Below are positions 47,999 through 57,509 of a DNA stretch of 64,000 nucleotides, piece by piece. The notes under the pieces were generated by a model. It was not told the origin of the DNA. It worked only from the letters and a program-made list of their open reading frames with translations, and searched no databases. The stretch's first letter is position 1. Each line of letters begins with the position of its first letter. Source of the stretch: Mycobacterium ostraviense (GTDB lineage: Bacteria; Actinomycetota; Actinomycetes; Mycobacteriales; Mycobacteriaceae); assembly GCF_002705925.1 (NCBI RefSeq), contig NZ_NKRE01000001.1, positions 1,430,357 through 1,494,356 on the forward strand. Reading direction: 5' to 3'. Made by a program: the position numbers and the translations under genes.

Positions 47999-48788
47999 TC
48001 AGATGAAGATCAGCGACACCGCGCCCAGGCCGCTGATGGCGGCCGAGCCGGCATCGCCGGCGTGGACGAAAGCGGCGGTGGTGAACGAAACCGACATGAC
48101 GAACTGCCCGGCCAGGATCTCGGTACCGAACGGGGCGAGCGCGTTGGCCAGCCAAGCCACGGCCGTCGCCGGGTCACCCAACACGGCCGATCCCAGGCCC
48201 GAGTCGACTTCGGTTCCGTTGAGGCACAGCGATGCTCGTGCAGTGCACAGATCGAGGTCGCCGGTGTAAGCGACCCAGTCCCCGATCACGACGGCTCCCG
48301 AGCTGGCATTGTCGGCGACTGGTGTCACACAGCGTCAGTCGCCAGTCGGTGATCCGGCTGTCGACGATCTCGAGCGCGACCGCGACCGCGTCGGTCGCGG
48401 CACGCACGTCCTCGACGGCGACCCCAGGACCGCGCAGCGGTTTACCAAGCAGGAACACCACTTCCGGCTCCACCCGCGGTGCACACAACCGGGTGCGCGC
48501 CACGGCCGACCCGGCTGGCAACACCATGTCGTCGAGGATGTAACCGAAGTCCGGCTGGTCGACGCCGAGCAGGGTTTGCATCGGTTCCGAGGTGAGGCCG
48601 ATCTTGTGGCCGGCCAGCGATCTTCCGTCGCTGAGCCGGCGCGCCAGGTTCACCTGCTGGATCGCGTAGGCATCGGCGACGTCCATACCGGGATACCGCA
48701 CCGTCAACGGGCCGATCGGTGCGGCGTTGGCATCTGCAGTGGCAAGCAGGGCGGCGGCTTGGCCGATCATTGTGGACAGCAGCGTCAT
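47999..48788 (-). pseudogene. 2-hydroxypenta-2,4-dienoate hydratase (MhpD/HsaE-like), frameshifted
   Basis: The first part from ATG 48788 has AYAIQQVNLARRLSDGRSLA, GHKIGLTSEPMQTLLGVDQP and RVEPEVVFLLGKPL with AVALEIVDSRITDWRLTL. One extra base near 48320 shifts the frame. The second part continues TPVADNASSGAVVIGDWV and GDPATAVAWLANALAPFG to TGA at 47999. Undamaged enzymes hydrate the dienoate from meta-cleavage pathways. The ATG overlaps the TetR stop (ATGA). Confidence 0.85.
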
Positions 48789-49426
48789 CGGCCTTGGTTC
48801 TCCTCGATCATTCGCAGCGCGGTGTCGTAGAGCGCCTTACCGTGGATCTCGAACATCGCAGTGAGATCCACACTGTCGCCGCCGATTTCCTTGGCGATGA
48901 ACAGGCCGTCGGCGCCGGCGATGGCATAGGTCGCCAGCTGGTGCACCTGCTCGTCGGTCAAGCCCGGGGCCAGATCGCGAAGACTGCGGCTCAGCGCATC
49001 GAAGGCCTGGTCCCGGACCTGAATGAACATCGCCCGCGCCCGCGGTTCGACCGGGCGGCGCTCCAGCGCCAGCATCAGCCCCAGCCGCAGGAAGTCCGGT
49101 GAATTGAGCACCGCCTTGGCGGTTCCGGCCACGACCTCGCGCAGACGGTCGCGCGCGAGCAGATCCCCGGGCAACTGCCACACCTTCAGCCAGTTGCCGA
49201 AGCTGCGTTCGATGACGGCGGCGATCAGATCGTCCTTGTCCTTGAAATGCCAGTAGATCGAGCTGGCCGGAAGCCCGCACTTGGCGCTCACCGCGCCGAT
49301 GCTGGTGCCCTCGTAACCACGCTCGGCGGCAATCTCGGTGGCCGCATCCAGGATTCGGTTTCGCGACAGCTCGCCGTCGGCCCGCCGCTGACGGCGCTTG
49401 GGTTCGCTTTTCGGATTCTTGGCCAT
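48785..49426 (-). CDS. TetR-family regulator of the aromatic cluster
   Basis: The 213-residue protein has a basic N-terminus (KSEPKRRQRR), a TetR helix-turn-helix at about 22-68 (ILDAATEIAAERGYEGTSIG and KCGLPASSIYWHFKDKDDLI) and a C-terminal helical domain. It is divergent from the flavin monooxygenase and translationally linked to the hydratase. Two palindromic operators lie between the divergent starts, so it most likely controls both directions in response to an aromatic metabolite. Confidence 0.92.
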   Translation of the reverse strand: MAKNPKSEPKRRQRRADGELSRNRILDAATEIAAERGYEGTSIGAVSAKCGLPASSIYWHFKDKDDLIAAVIERSFGNWLKVWQLPGDLLARDRLREVVAGTAKAVLNSPDFLRLGLMLALERRPVEPRARAMFIQVRDQAFDALSRSLRDLAPGLTDEQVHQLATYAIAGADGLFIAKEIGGDSVDLTAMFEIHGKALYDTALRMIEENQGR

Positions 49427-49448
49427 CTGACTCCCGCCTCTTGACTAT

Positions 49449-49482
49449 GTAGTGATCACTACACTACCGTAGCGATCACTAT
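49449..49482. promoter_or_regulatory. Two TetR operators, 20 bp apart
   Basis: GTAGTGATCACTAC (49449-49462) is a perfect 14-bp palindrome. GTAGCGATCACTAT (49469-49482) is the same motif with two changes. Centres are 20 bp apart, suiting cooperative binding of two dimers between the TetR and monooxygenase genes. Confidence 0.75.
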
Positions 49483-49528
49483 AGAACAAGTCCCGGCCTA
49501 CGGGGCCCGACGGAAATGTGAGAGGGCA

Positions 49529-51127
49529 GTGACGGACACTTCGAGTTACGACGTCGCGATCATCGGCTACGGGCCGACCGGCGCGACCGCGGCCAATATC
49601 CTGGGCCGGCTTGGACTCAAAGTCGTCGTGATCGAACGCGATCCGGACATCTACCTGCGTGCCCGCGCCATCTCGATCGACGAGGAGGTGATGCGGGTGT
49701 GGCAGTCGGTGGGGCTGGCCGACCGGCTGCAGCAGGACATGCTGCCCGGCCGGCCGATCGCCTTTGTCGACGCCAACTGTGTGCCGTTCATCGAGTGGGT
49801 CATCGGGTCGAAGGGCTCCGGGCATCCACCGCAGCAGTTCATCTATCAACCCGCCGTCGACCAGGTGCTGCGCGAAGGTGTTGCCCGCTTTCCCGACGTC
49901 GAGGTGCTCGTCGAGCACGAATGCCTGCGCGTCCTCAACAAAGGTGACGAAGTCGAGCTGATGCTGGCCGACCTGGCCACCGACACCTTCAAACGGCTGC
50001 GCGCGTCCTACGTGATCGCCGCCGACGGCGGCTCGTCGCCGACCCGGGGGCAACTGGGCATCGGCTATGAGGGGCGCACCTACGGGGAGCGCTGGATCGT
50101 CATCGACACCAAGGTTCTGAAGACCTGGGATGCCCATGACCGCTTGCGGTTTCACTGCACGCCCAAGCGCCCCACCGTCGACTGCCCTACCCCGCTGATG
50201 CATCACCGCTGGGAGTTCCCGATCCGCGCGGACGAGGACGAGAAGAAGCTGTCCGGTCACGAGGAGATCTGGAAGGTCCTTGGCGCCCAGGGCATCACAC
50301 CGGAAAATGTCGAGATCCTGCGCGCCGTGGTGTACAGCCACCACGTCCGCTTCGCCGACCGGTGGCGGGCCGGCCAAATTTTCTTGGCCGGCGACGCCGC
50401 GCACGCCATGCCGCCATGGCTGGGCCAAGGCATGTCGGCCGGGGTTCGCGATGTGAACAACCTGTGCTGGAAGATCGCCGCAGTGCTGCGCGGGCAGGCT
50501 CCCGACACGCTGCTGGATTCCTACCAGAGCGAGCGGCTGCCCCACGTCAAAGAGGTGACTCGACGCGCGGTCATGATGGGCCGGCTCATCACCGAACGGC
50601 ACCGGCCCGTCACCTTCGTCCGCGATCATCTGCTTCGCAGGCTGACCCGCGGACTGCCCCGTTCGGTGGATGTGCTGCAGAAGTACTACTGGATACCGGA
50701 CGCGCGGCACGCCGACGGGTTCCTGGCGGCCGGGCAACCGGCCGTCGGCTGGCAAATACCCCAACCCCGGGTCATCGACAGCAAGGGTGCGACGGTCCGC
50801 CTTGACGACGCTCTCGGGAACCAGTGGGCGATCCTGCACACCGGCGCGCTGCCCGCCGGCGCCGGCGCGTGGACCGAACTCGGGGTGCCAGGTTTTCGGA
50901 TCGACGGGCCGAACTCGGTAAGGGCCGACGACGCGATCCGCGACAGCGGCGGCAATCTGCTCGCCTGCCTGAAGCACAAGTCAGCGGCGGCCGTGGTGGT
51001 ACGCCCGGACGGATTCGTCTATGCCGCAAGCGCTCCCGGCCGGCCGCTGCCCCCACCCCCGGCCGGGCTGACGCATTGCAGCGCACCCGCCAAAGTCGAG
51101 CCGATCAGAAGTGGAGCAGCAGCATGA
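49529..51127 (+). CDS. FAD-dependent aromatic hydroxylase, MhpA-like
   Basis: The 532-residue protein has the FAD motif VAIIGYGPTGATAANILG (about 9-26), the DG motif VIAADGGSSPTRGQLGI (about 165-181), and the GD motif FLAGDAAHAMPPWLGQGMSA (about 287-306). It matches class A hydroxylases such as 3-(3-hydroxyphenyl)propionate 2-hydroxylase, which make catechol-type substrates for ring cleavage. Its stop overlaps the next ATG (ATGA). The true substrate is not determined. Confidence 0.9.
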   Translation: MTDTSSYDVAIIGYGPTGATAANILGRLGLKVVVIERDPDIYLRARAISIDEEVMRVWQSVGLADRLQQDMLPGRPIAFVDANCVPFIEWVIGSKGSGHPPQQFIYQPAVDQVLREGVARFPDVEVLVEHECLRVLNKGDEVELMLADLATDTFKRLRASYVIAADGGSSPTRGQLGIGYEGRTYGERWIVIDTKVLKTWDAHDRLRFHCTPKRPTVDCPTPLMHHRWEFPIRADEDEKKLSGHEEIWKVLGAQGITPENVEILRAVVYSHHVRFADRWRAGQIFLAGDAAHAMPPWLGQGMSAGVRDVNNLCWKIAAVLRGQAPDTLLDSYQSERLPHVKEVTRRAVMMGRLITERHRPVTFVRDHLLRRLTRGLPRSVDVLQKYYWIPDARHADGFLAAGQPAVGWQIPQPRVIDSKGATVRLDDALGNQWAILHTGALPAGAGAWTELGVPGFRIDGPNSVRADDAIRDSGGNLLACLKHKSAAAVVVRPDGFVYAASAPGRPLPPPPAGLTHCSAPAKVEPIRSGAAA

Positions 51128-51498
51128 CCGTCACCGGCACCGCGGTACCCGACGACCTCATCGACTCGCGCTACCAAGCATCCATCGACCCCGAGGTGGT
51201 GGCCAACCCGCCGCTGCGGCGGCCCTCGGGACCGACGGCGCTGCGAACCTTGTGGCGGATGGATCTCACCCGCGACAAACGGCTCAAGCAGCTGCCCAAC
51301 CCCACGCTGGTGCTGTGGGGCCGCGACGACAAGGTCAACCGTCCCTCCGGTGCAACGCTGTTGGTCAACCTGATGCCCAACGCCGGGCTGGTTATGACAC
51401 CCCATACCGGCCACTGGATGCAGCGGGAACGCGCGGACCTGTTCAACCAGCTGGTCAGCGAATTCCTTTCCCCCGACTCGAAATTGGCAATCTCATGA
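51124..51498 (+). pseudogene. Truncated meta-cleavage alpha/beta hydrolase (MhpC/HsaD-like C-terminal half)
   Basis: The 124-codon frame has LKQLPNPTLVLWGRDDKVNR (acid region) and MTPHTGHWMQRERADLFNQL (His region), the end of C-C bond hydrolases. The N-terminal half with the oxyanion loop and GxSxG nucleophile is missing. The short frame keeps a start coupled to the hydroxylase (ATGA) and an end coupled to the dioxygenase (ATGA at 51495). It may still be translated to keep coupling, but it cannot be a normal hydrolase. Confidence 0.75.
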
Positions 51499-52508
51499 CT
51501 GACACCTCCACTTCGGTCTTCGGCCGGGTCCACCTCGGCTACATCGTGATCGAGACCGAGAAGTTCGCCGACTGGCGACGTTTCGGCCGCGACGCCATCG
51601 GCATGCACCTCGACGAGACCGCGCCCGGGGTGCTGCGGTTCCGACTCGACGACAACGAATGCCGCTTCCTGTTGCAACGGGGCCCTGCCGAGGATGCCAC
51701 CACCCTGGGGTGGGAGCTCGACGACCACGCCACGTTCGAGACCATCGAGGCGCGGATCAAAAGCCACGGCGTTCCACTCACGGTAGGGTCCGACGACGAT
51801 GCCGCCTTGCGTGGCGTCGAGCGTTTCGTCCGGTTCCTCGGGCCCAACGGCCTGACCCAGGAGATGTACGTCAACGCCCGCAACGGCTCCGAACCGCTGA
51901 CCTTGGCGGCCAGCGACGGTTTCGTCACCGGGGTGGACGGCATGGGTCACGTGGCCATCACCACCAAGAAGCCACACCAGATGCGCGGTTACTACGACAC
52001 GGTGTTCGACGCGCGGCTCAGCGACTGCATCGACGAGACGATCAGCGGCGTCAAATTCACAATCCGGTTCCTGCGGGTCAACGAACGCCACCACACGGTG
52101 GCGATCGCGTCGACAAAACACTTGCCGATCAACCCGATTCGCACCAGAATTCAACATTGCAACGTGCAGGTCGCCAAGCTCAACGACATGACGCTGGCCT
52201 ATCAGCGGGTGAAGGAGCTGGGGTTCGACATGGCCCTTTCCGTTGGCCAGCACACCAACGACAAGGAGTTGTCGTTTTATGCGGTAACCCCGTCGGGGTT
52301 CGAGTGGGAACTGGGCTGGAATCCGATTGTCGTCGACGAATCGACCTGGGAGCCAACCACTTATCAGGGCATCAGCATCTGGGGGCATGCCCCGGAGGGG
52401 CAGACGATCGTCGACATCTTCGAGCGGTTCAAGGTCGGCGCACAGTCGATGCTGCATCGCGAGAGCGACGTGCCCGAGCTCTGCGGAGCGGGTACTCCCG
52501 ACGACTGA
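51495..52508 (+). CDS. Extradiol ring-cleavage dioxygenase (vicinal oxygen chelate family)
   Basis: The 337-residue two-domain VOC protein has an N-domain starting VFGRVHLGYIVIETEKFADW and a catalytic C-domain with GMGHVAITTKKP (metal His), IQHCNVQVAKLNDM (second metal His) and SGFEWELGW (metal Glu). It is like 2,3-dihydroxybiphenyl 1,2-dioxygenases. It should cleave a catechol next to the hydroxyl groups, using the product of the upstream hydroxylase. ATG 51495. Confidence 0.9.
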   Translation: MTDTSTSVFGRVHLGYIVIETEKFADWRRFGRDAIGMHLDETAPGVLRFRLDDNECRFLLQRGPAEDATTLGWELDDHATFETIEARIKSHGVPLTVGSDDDAALRGVERFVRFLGPNGLTQEMYVNARNGSEPLTLAASDGFVTGVDGMGHVAITTKKPHQMRGYYDTVFDARLSDCIDETISGVKFTIRFLRVNERHHTVAIASTKHLPINPIRTRIQHCNVQVAKLNDMTLAYQRVKELGFDMALSVGQHTNDKELSFYAVTPSGFEWELGWNPIVVDESTWEPTTYQGISIWGHAPEGQTIVDIFERFKVGAQSMLHRESDVPELCGAGTPDD

Positions 52509-52578
52509 GCCGAGGCTGGTCAAGCCAAACGCGACCGGGTGGAAACCAATCCAGCCGGTGCGGTTAGCGTCGAACGCT

Positions 52579-53577
52579 ATGGACACGTTTCAAGCGCTGG
52601 TGGCCCGCCAGGACGAGGATCGGATCAGCACGGCGGTGGAGACGCTGACACCGGCCGACCTGCCGCCCGGTGAGGTGACCATCCGGGTGCTGTACTCGAG
52701 CGTCAACTTCAAAGACGCGCTCGCGTTGACGCCGGGCGGCGGTGTGGTGCGCAAGTACCCCGTCATACCGGGTATCGATCTGACCGGCGAAGTCGTGGAC
52801 TCGCAGTCGCCCGAGTTCGCCGTGGGTGACATGGTGCTGGCCCACGGCTATCAGATTGGGACGGGCCACCACGGCGGCTACGCGGAATATGCCCGGCTGC
52901 CAGCCGATCAGGTGGTACCGCTGGGCGCGTTGAGTCCGCACGACGGCGCGGCGATCGGCACCGCCGGCTTCACCGCGGCGATGAGCGTGCAGGCGCTGAT
53001 CGATTGGGGTATCGCACCAGACGCCGGGTACGTCGTCGTCACCGGCGCCTCCGGTGGCGTCGGCACGGTCAGCGTCGACCTGCTGGCGGCCGCGGGCTAT
53101 CGAGTGGTGGCCTCGACCGGCAAACCCCAGGCCGCCGAACTGCTGAAAACTCTTGGCGCCAGCGAGGTTATCGGCCGGCTGCCCGCCGACCCGGACGTCA
53201 AACCGCGGCCATTGGCCGCCGCGCGCTGGGCGGCCGCGGTGGACTGCGTGGGCGGCGCGACACTGGCCGATGTGTTGAGCGCCGTCGACTACGGCGGGGC
53301 GGTGGCCGCCAGCGGCCTCACCGGCGGGCCAGCGCTGCATACCACGGTGATGCCGTTCATCTTGCGCGGCATCGCCCTGCTGGGAATGGAGTCCGTGCAG
53401 ATGGCGATCGGTCCGCGCCGCAACCTGTGGGCACGCCTTGGCGATTCGCTACGGCCACGACATCTGGCCGACATCCCCACCGAGGTCGACGTCAAGGATG
53501 TCGTCGAGGTGGTCGACCGGGTCCGGGCCGGCGCGTTCACGGGGCGGGCTGTGGTGCGGGTAGCCGGCGGGTTCTAG
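52579..53577 (+). CDS. MDR-family NADPH reductase, acryloyl-CoA reductase (AcuI/YhdH)-like
   Basis: The 332-residue zinc-free medium-chain reductase has LYSSVNFKDALALTPGGGVV, YPVIPGIDLTGEVVDS, GTAGFTAAMSV, nucleotide site VVTGASGGVGTVSVDLLAA (about 153-171) and SGLTGGPALHTTVMPFILRG. These are the AcuI/YhdH family blocks. Such enzymes reduce acrylyl-CoA or quinones. ATG 52579 lies 70 bp after the dioxygenase and 49 bp before fadB4. It does not clearly belong to the aromatic pathway. Confidence 0.85.
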   Translation: MDTFQALVARQDEDRISTAVETLTPADLPPGEVTIRVLYSSVNFKDALALTPGGGVVRKYPVIPGIDLTGEVVDSQSPEFAVGDMVLAHGYQIGTGHHGGYAEYARLPADQVVPLGALSPHDGAAIGTAGFTAAMSVQALIDWGIAPDAGYVVVTGASGGVGTVSVDLLAAAGYRVVASTGKPQAAELLKTLGASEVIGRLPADPDVKPRPLAAARWAAAVDCVGGATLADVLSAVDYGGAVAASGLTGGPALHTTVMPFILRGIALLGMESVQMAIGPRRNLWARLGDSLRPRHLADIPTEVDVKDVVEVVDRVRAGAFTGRAVVRVAGGF

Positions 53578-53626
53578 ATTGGGCCGGGGACTGACGGGGC
53601 TTGACAGGGCTTCACAGGGAGGTGGC

Positions 53627-54598
53627 ATGCGCGCGGCACGGGTGACTCGGCTAGACGGTCCGGACTCGGTCGAGGTGGCAGAGGTCGACCAACCCGTGGG
53701 CGACGGCGTGGTCGTCGACGTATACGCCGCCGGCGTCGCATTTCCCGACGCGTTGCTCACCCGCGGGCTCTACCAATACCGTCCAGAGCCACCGTTCGTG
53801 CTCGGAGCCGAGATCGCCGGGGTGGTCCGCTCGGTACCCGAGGATGCGCAGGTGCGGGCGGGCGACCGGGTCGTCGGCCTGACGATGCTCACCGGCGGCA
53901 TGGCCGAGGTCGCGGTGCTCTCCCCCGACCGGGTGTTCAAGCTGCCCGACAATGTGAGCTTCGAGGCGGGAGCCGGCTTGCTGTTCAACGACCTGACGGT
54001 GTATTTCGCCCTCAGTGTCCGTGGCCGGTTGCAGCGCGGCGAAACGGTACTGGTGCACGGTGCGGCCGGCGGCATCGGCACGTCGGCGCTGCGGCTGGCA
54101 CCGGTGCTCGGGGCGTCGCGCACCATCGCGGTGGTCAGCACCGAGGAGAAAGCCGCGATCGCGACCGCGGCCGGGGCCACCGACGTGGTGCTGGTCGACG
54201 GGTTCAAGGACGCGGTCAAGACGCTGACGGAAGGTCGCGGCGTGGACGTGGTGGTCGACCCGGTAGGCGGCGACCGGTTTACCGATTCGCTACGCTCACT
54301 TGCCCCGGCGGGACGCCTGCTGGTCATCGGCTTCACCGGGGGTGAGATACCCACCGTCAAGGTAAACCGGCTGCTGCTCAACAACATTGACGTGGTCGGT
54401 GTCGGCTGGGGCGCCTGGGCCGGAAAGCACCCCGGCGCGCTGGCCGAGCAGTGGGCCGCGCTCGAACGGCTGCTCAGTTCTGGCGAGCTGCCTCCCCCCG
54501 AGCCGGAGGTCTACCCGCTGGAGCAGGCCGCTGCCGCGGTGGCGTCGCTGGAAAATCGCACCGCCAAAGGCAAAGTCGTGTTGCGTGTCCGCGACTGA
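53627..54598 (+). CDS. fadB4: Probable NADPH quinone oxidoreductase FadB4
   Basis: The 323-residue MDR protein has YAAGVAFPDALLTRGLYQYR, FVLGAEIAGVVRSVPED, NDLTVYFAL, the NADPH site VLVHGAAGGIGTSALRLAP (about 142-160) and VDPVGGDRFTDSLRSLAPAG. Length and start (MRAARVTRLDG) match Rv3141. GGGAGG precedes ATG 53627. It is named FadB4 historically but is a zinc-free quinone-type oxidoreductase, not a beta-oxidation FadB. Confidence 0.92.
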   Translation: MRAARVTRLDGPDSVEVAEVDQPVGDGVVVDVYAAGVAFPDALLTRGLYQYRPEPPFVLGAEIAGVVRSVPEDAQVRAGDRVVGLTMLTGGMAEVAVLSPDRVFKLPDNVSFEAGAGLLFNDLTVYFALSVRGRLQRGETVLVHGAAGGIGTSALRLAPVLGASRTIAVVSTEEKAAIATAAGATDVVLVDGFKDAVKTLTEGRGVDVVVDPVGGDRFTDSLRSLAPAGRLLVIGFTGGEIPTVKVNRLLLNNIDVVGVGWGAWAGKHPGALAEQWAALERLLSSGELPPPEPEVYPLEQAAAAVASLENRTAKGKVVLRVRD

Positions 54599-54630
54599 GT
54601 CAAGCCAGAACCCGGTGCCCAAGCGAGAGC

Positions 54631-55277
54631 TCACCTGTACTGCGCCGACCACCACACGAACAGCTGGTCCAACGTATGCGTCTTGTCGCCCCCGACGGAG
54701 CCCATCAGCAGCTGCGAGTCGACCGTCCATGTGACGTGGGGATAGGTACCGGATCTCGGTCCACCTACCCCCTGGCCGACCAGGCATGACAGTTTGTCGC
54801 CTCGCTGCGGATTTGTGGCGCTTGCCAGTCCTGCGGTGACGGACCTTTCCCGGGGCACGCGACCAGACTCTCGTTCAAATCGGCCCGGGGTGGCTTGTTG
54901 AAACCGCTGGCCAATGTGCCCGCATCGGGAAAGAGCCAGTAAACAACCGGGGCTTGGAGCCCCGCTTTGGCACACCGCCCTGGCAACCGATGCTGGTTGA
55001 TCTGCGTGCCGGCAGAGTCGACTTTGCACTCAAGCGCAGCGGGGATCATGTCTTTCAAACGGTCCGCAGCGCTGGTGGTTTGTGTCGTGGCTGGGACAGT
55101 CGTCGCGGTGGTGATTGACGCACTCGATCGCGAATTCTTCGGAGACGGGCCGTTGCCGCAGGCGGCGACGGCAGCCAGCACCGAAATGACAACGCTGGCG
55201 GCGAGCACGACTTTCCCACGCCGGCGCACTCGCCGAGTTGCCCTCCGAGCCGGCAACTGGGCCACGTGTCCCACCAT
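54631..55277 (-). pseudogene. Lipoprotein with a kinase-sensor-like domain, frameshifted
   Basis: From ATG 55277 there is a basic N-terminus, a hydrophobic signal and lipobox VLAAVAACGNG, a Ser/Thr linker, and LECKVDSAGTQINQ, LPGRCAKAGLQAPVVYWLFP and SLVACPGKGPSPQDWQ. After a base shift near 54810 the domain ends in another frame as GDKLSCLVGQGVGGPRSGTY, HVTWTVDSQLLMGSVGGD and LDQLFVWWSAQYR. The domain resembles extracellular sensor domains of some mycobacterial Ser/Thr kinases. The product would be secreted but truncated. Confidence 0.7.
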
Positions 55278-55404
55278 GATGAGCATGATAGTGATCCGGT
55301 TCATGCATGCGGTTGATTCACTGGACCCGCGGCGGCTCTTGTTTCCACCTCCCAGGAAAGTAATGTCACTTTCAGTTTCGTAGTCGCCTCGTGGAAGCCG
55401 AGCC

Positions 55405-56328
55405 ATGGAATCCTTTGTTCACCTGCGGAAGGGCAAGACACCGCGGCGCCTGCATGCCGATCTCGACGGGCTCAAGGACGACGAGCTGGGCCGCGGCGGC
55501 TTCACCGGCCGGACCGCCAACATCTACCGCCGCCACGACCCCACCGCGTACCGGGCGGTCGGCCCACTGCGGCCGGTGGACGTGCTGGCTAGCGAGCTGA
55601 AACCCGGCGACGCCACCGATGCCGACGGCGGTCCACTGCTGATGTTCCACAACGCCGACTGCCGGATTCTGCTGAGCCGCCGCCACCAGCCCATGCCGTT
55701 CTACAGTCGCCACGTCGACGGCGACTTGCTGTGCTTCGTCCACCGGGGCAGCGGCATGGCCGAAACCGAGTTCGGACCGTTGCGTTACCGGGAGGGTGAC
55801 TGGGTCTATATCCCCAAGGCCTGCACCTGGCGCCAGCTACCGGACAGCGACCCGACAAGCCTGTACTACCAACACAATCCGATCGACGTCGAAGGCTGGC
55901 GCGGCGACAACTTCCCGTTCACCTTCAACATCGCCGACTACAACGTGATCACCTCCGACAGCGTCCACCTGCCGCCGACAGTGCACCTCTTCATGCAGGC
56001 CACCGGGGTCTACGTGATGAACTTTCTGCCCAAACCCGCCGAGGGCGTCCCCGGCACCGAGCGCACACCCTGGTATCACCGCAATGTCGACTACGACGAG
56101 ATCGCCTTCTTCCACAGCGGTTCGCTGTACGGCATTCCGATGCCACCGGGGCTGATCTCCCATGCGCCCCAAGGGGTTCACCACGGCGCACCCGACAAGG
56201 CACGGGAACGGGCGCGCCGCACGTTCGACGAATGTTCGACGGTCGACTGGCAGGTGATCGCCATCGACACCCGCCGGCGACTCACCCCGTCGGACGAGGT
56301 GCTGGCCCACGACCTGGGACAGCACTGA
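55405..56328 (+). CDS. Homogentisate 1,2-dioxygenase-like cupin protein
   Basis: The 307-residue protein has RRHQPMPFYSRHVDGDLLCF, LRYREGDWVYIPKACTWRQL, NVDYDEIAFFHSGSLYG and PQGVHHGAPDKARERARR, the cupin segments with His/Glu iron ligands of the homogentisate dioxygenase family. It is shorter than classical enzymes (about 430 residues), so the substrate may differ. It is the first gene of an eight-gene operon of CoA-linked enzymes. Confidence 0.85.
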   Translation: MESFVHLRKGKTPRRLHADLDGLKDDELGRGGFTGRTANIYRRHDPTAYRAVGPLRPVDVLASELKPGDATDADGGPLLMFHNADCRILLSRRHQPMPFYSRHVDGDLLCFVHRGSGMAETEFGPLRYREGDWVYIPKACTWRQLPDSDPTSLYYQHNPIDVEGWRGDNFPFTFNIADYNVITSDSVHLPPTVHLFMQATGVYVMNFLPKPAEGVPGTERTPWYHRNVDYDEIAFFHSGSLYGIPMPPGLISHAPQGVHHGAPDKARERARRTFDECSTVDWQVIAIDTRRRLTPSDEVLAHDLGQH

Positions 56329-56330
56329 CC

Positions 56331-57509
56331 ATGACGACTCGTCACGAATACGACAGAATCCCCTACCTCGTTGCCTTCCACAACGATCCCGGTGTTCGCG
56401 ACGTCTATGGCGGCCTGGCCGAGATCACCGTGCTGGAGAGCTACCTGCTGCGGCCCACGGATAAGCCGTCGGACACCGTGCTGGTGTTCATGCACCCCAT
56501 CGGCGGCGGCGCCTATCTGCCGATGATCAACGCGCTGGCCCGAGCCGGCCACCACGTCATCTACTGCAACAGCCGGTTCCGCGGCACCGACTCGGCGCTG
56601 CTGATGGAGAAGGTGGTCGAGGACCTGGGCGAGTGCATCAAGGACGCGAAAACGCGGCTGGGATACACCAAGGTAGTGCTGGCCGGATGGAGCGGCGGCG
56701 GTTCGCTGTCGATGTTCTACCAGCAGCAGGCTCAGCACCCGACCGTCACGTCCAGCCCGTCCGGCGACGGGCCTGACCTGACCCGGCTCGGGCTTCCCGT
56801 CGCCGACGGAATCATGCTGCTGGCCGCGCACATCAGCCGCCACGGCACGCTCACCGAATGGCTCGACGCGTCGATCCTGGACGAAACCGACCCCACCAAG
56901 CGCGATCCCGAACTGGACCTGTACCACCCGGATAACCCCAACCAGCCGCCCTACAACCAGGAATTCCTGGCGCGATACCGGCAGGCTCAGATCGATCGCA
57001 ACCGCCGTATCACGGCGTGGGTCAAGGACAGGCTGGCCGCACTGGCGACCCGGGGCCGTCCCGACGATGAGTTGTGCTTCGTCGTGCACGGCACCATGGC
57101 CGACCCGAGGTGGCTGGATCCGACCGTCGATCCCAACGAACGAACGCCGGGCACCTGCTATCTGGGTGATCCGCAGGTGGTGAACATGAGCCCGGTCGGG
57201 TTGGCCCGGTTCTGCTCGTTACGCAGCTGCCTGTCGCAGTGGAGTTACGACGATGCCCGCGGCGATGGCGTGGCATGCGCGCGTGATCTCACCGTTCCCG
57301 CGCTGGTGATCGGTAACCTGGCAGACGATGCCTGCACGCCCAGCCATACCCGGCGGCTCTTCGAAGCGATCGGGTACCCCGACAAGGAGATGTACGAAAT
57401 CCCTGGCGCTACACACTATTACGCGGGAGAGCAACGTGACAAGCTGGCGCAGGCCGTCGAGATCGTGACCGACTGGCTGATCGGCCACGACTTCGCGAGC
57501 ACCGCATGA
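56331..57509 (+). CDS. Alpha/beta hydrolase of unknown substrate
   Basis: The 392-residue protein has oxyanion segment VFMHPIGGGAYLPMINALAR, nucleophile elbow LAGWSGGGSLSMFY (Ser near 123), and late VIGNLADDACTPSH (acid) and EIPGATHYYAGEQ (His). The insert between strand and lid is long. It starts two bases after the dioxygenase-like gene and its stop overlaps the CoA-transferase ATG (ATGA). It could hydrolyse the ring-cleavage product or an ester before CoA activation. Confidence 0.85.
   Translation: MTTRHEYDRIPYLVAFHNDPGVRDVYGGLAEITVLESYLLRPTDKPSDTVLVFMHPIGGGAYLPMINALARAGHHVIYCNSRFRGTDSALLMEKVVEDLGECIKDAKTRLGYTKVVLAGWSGGGSLSMFYQQQAQHPTVTSSPSGDGPDLTRLGLPVADGIMLLAAHISRHGTLTEWLDASILDETDPTKRDPELDLYHPDNPNQPPYNQEFLARYRQAQIDRNRRITAWVKDRLAALATRGRPDDELCFVVHGTMADPRWLDPTVDPNERTPGTCYLGDPQVVNMSPVGLARFCSLRSCLSQWSYDDARGDGVACARDLTVPALVIGNLADDACTPSHTRRLFEAIGYPDKEMYEIPGATHYYAGEQRDKLAQAVEIVTDWLIGHDFASTA

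Noticed and set aside
49445..50977. 510-codon minus-strand frame opposite the flavin hydroxylase
   Set aside because: It covers the TetR operators and is antisense to a protein with intact FAD motifs; nothing protein-like can be seen in it.
51171..52586. 471-codon minus-strand frame opposite the extradiol dioxygenase
   Set aside because: It is a shadow of a VOC protein with all metal ligands in place.
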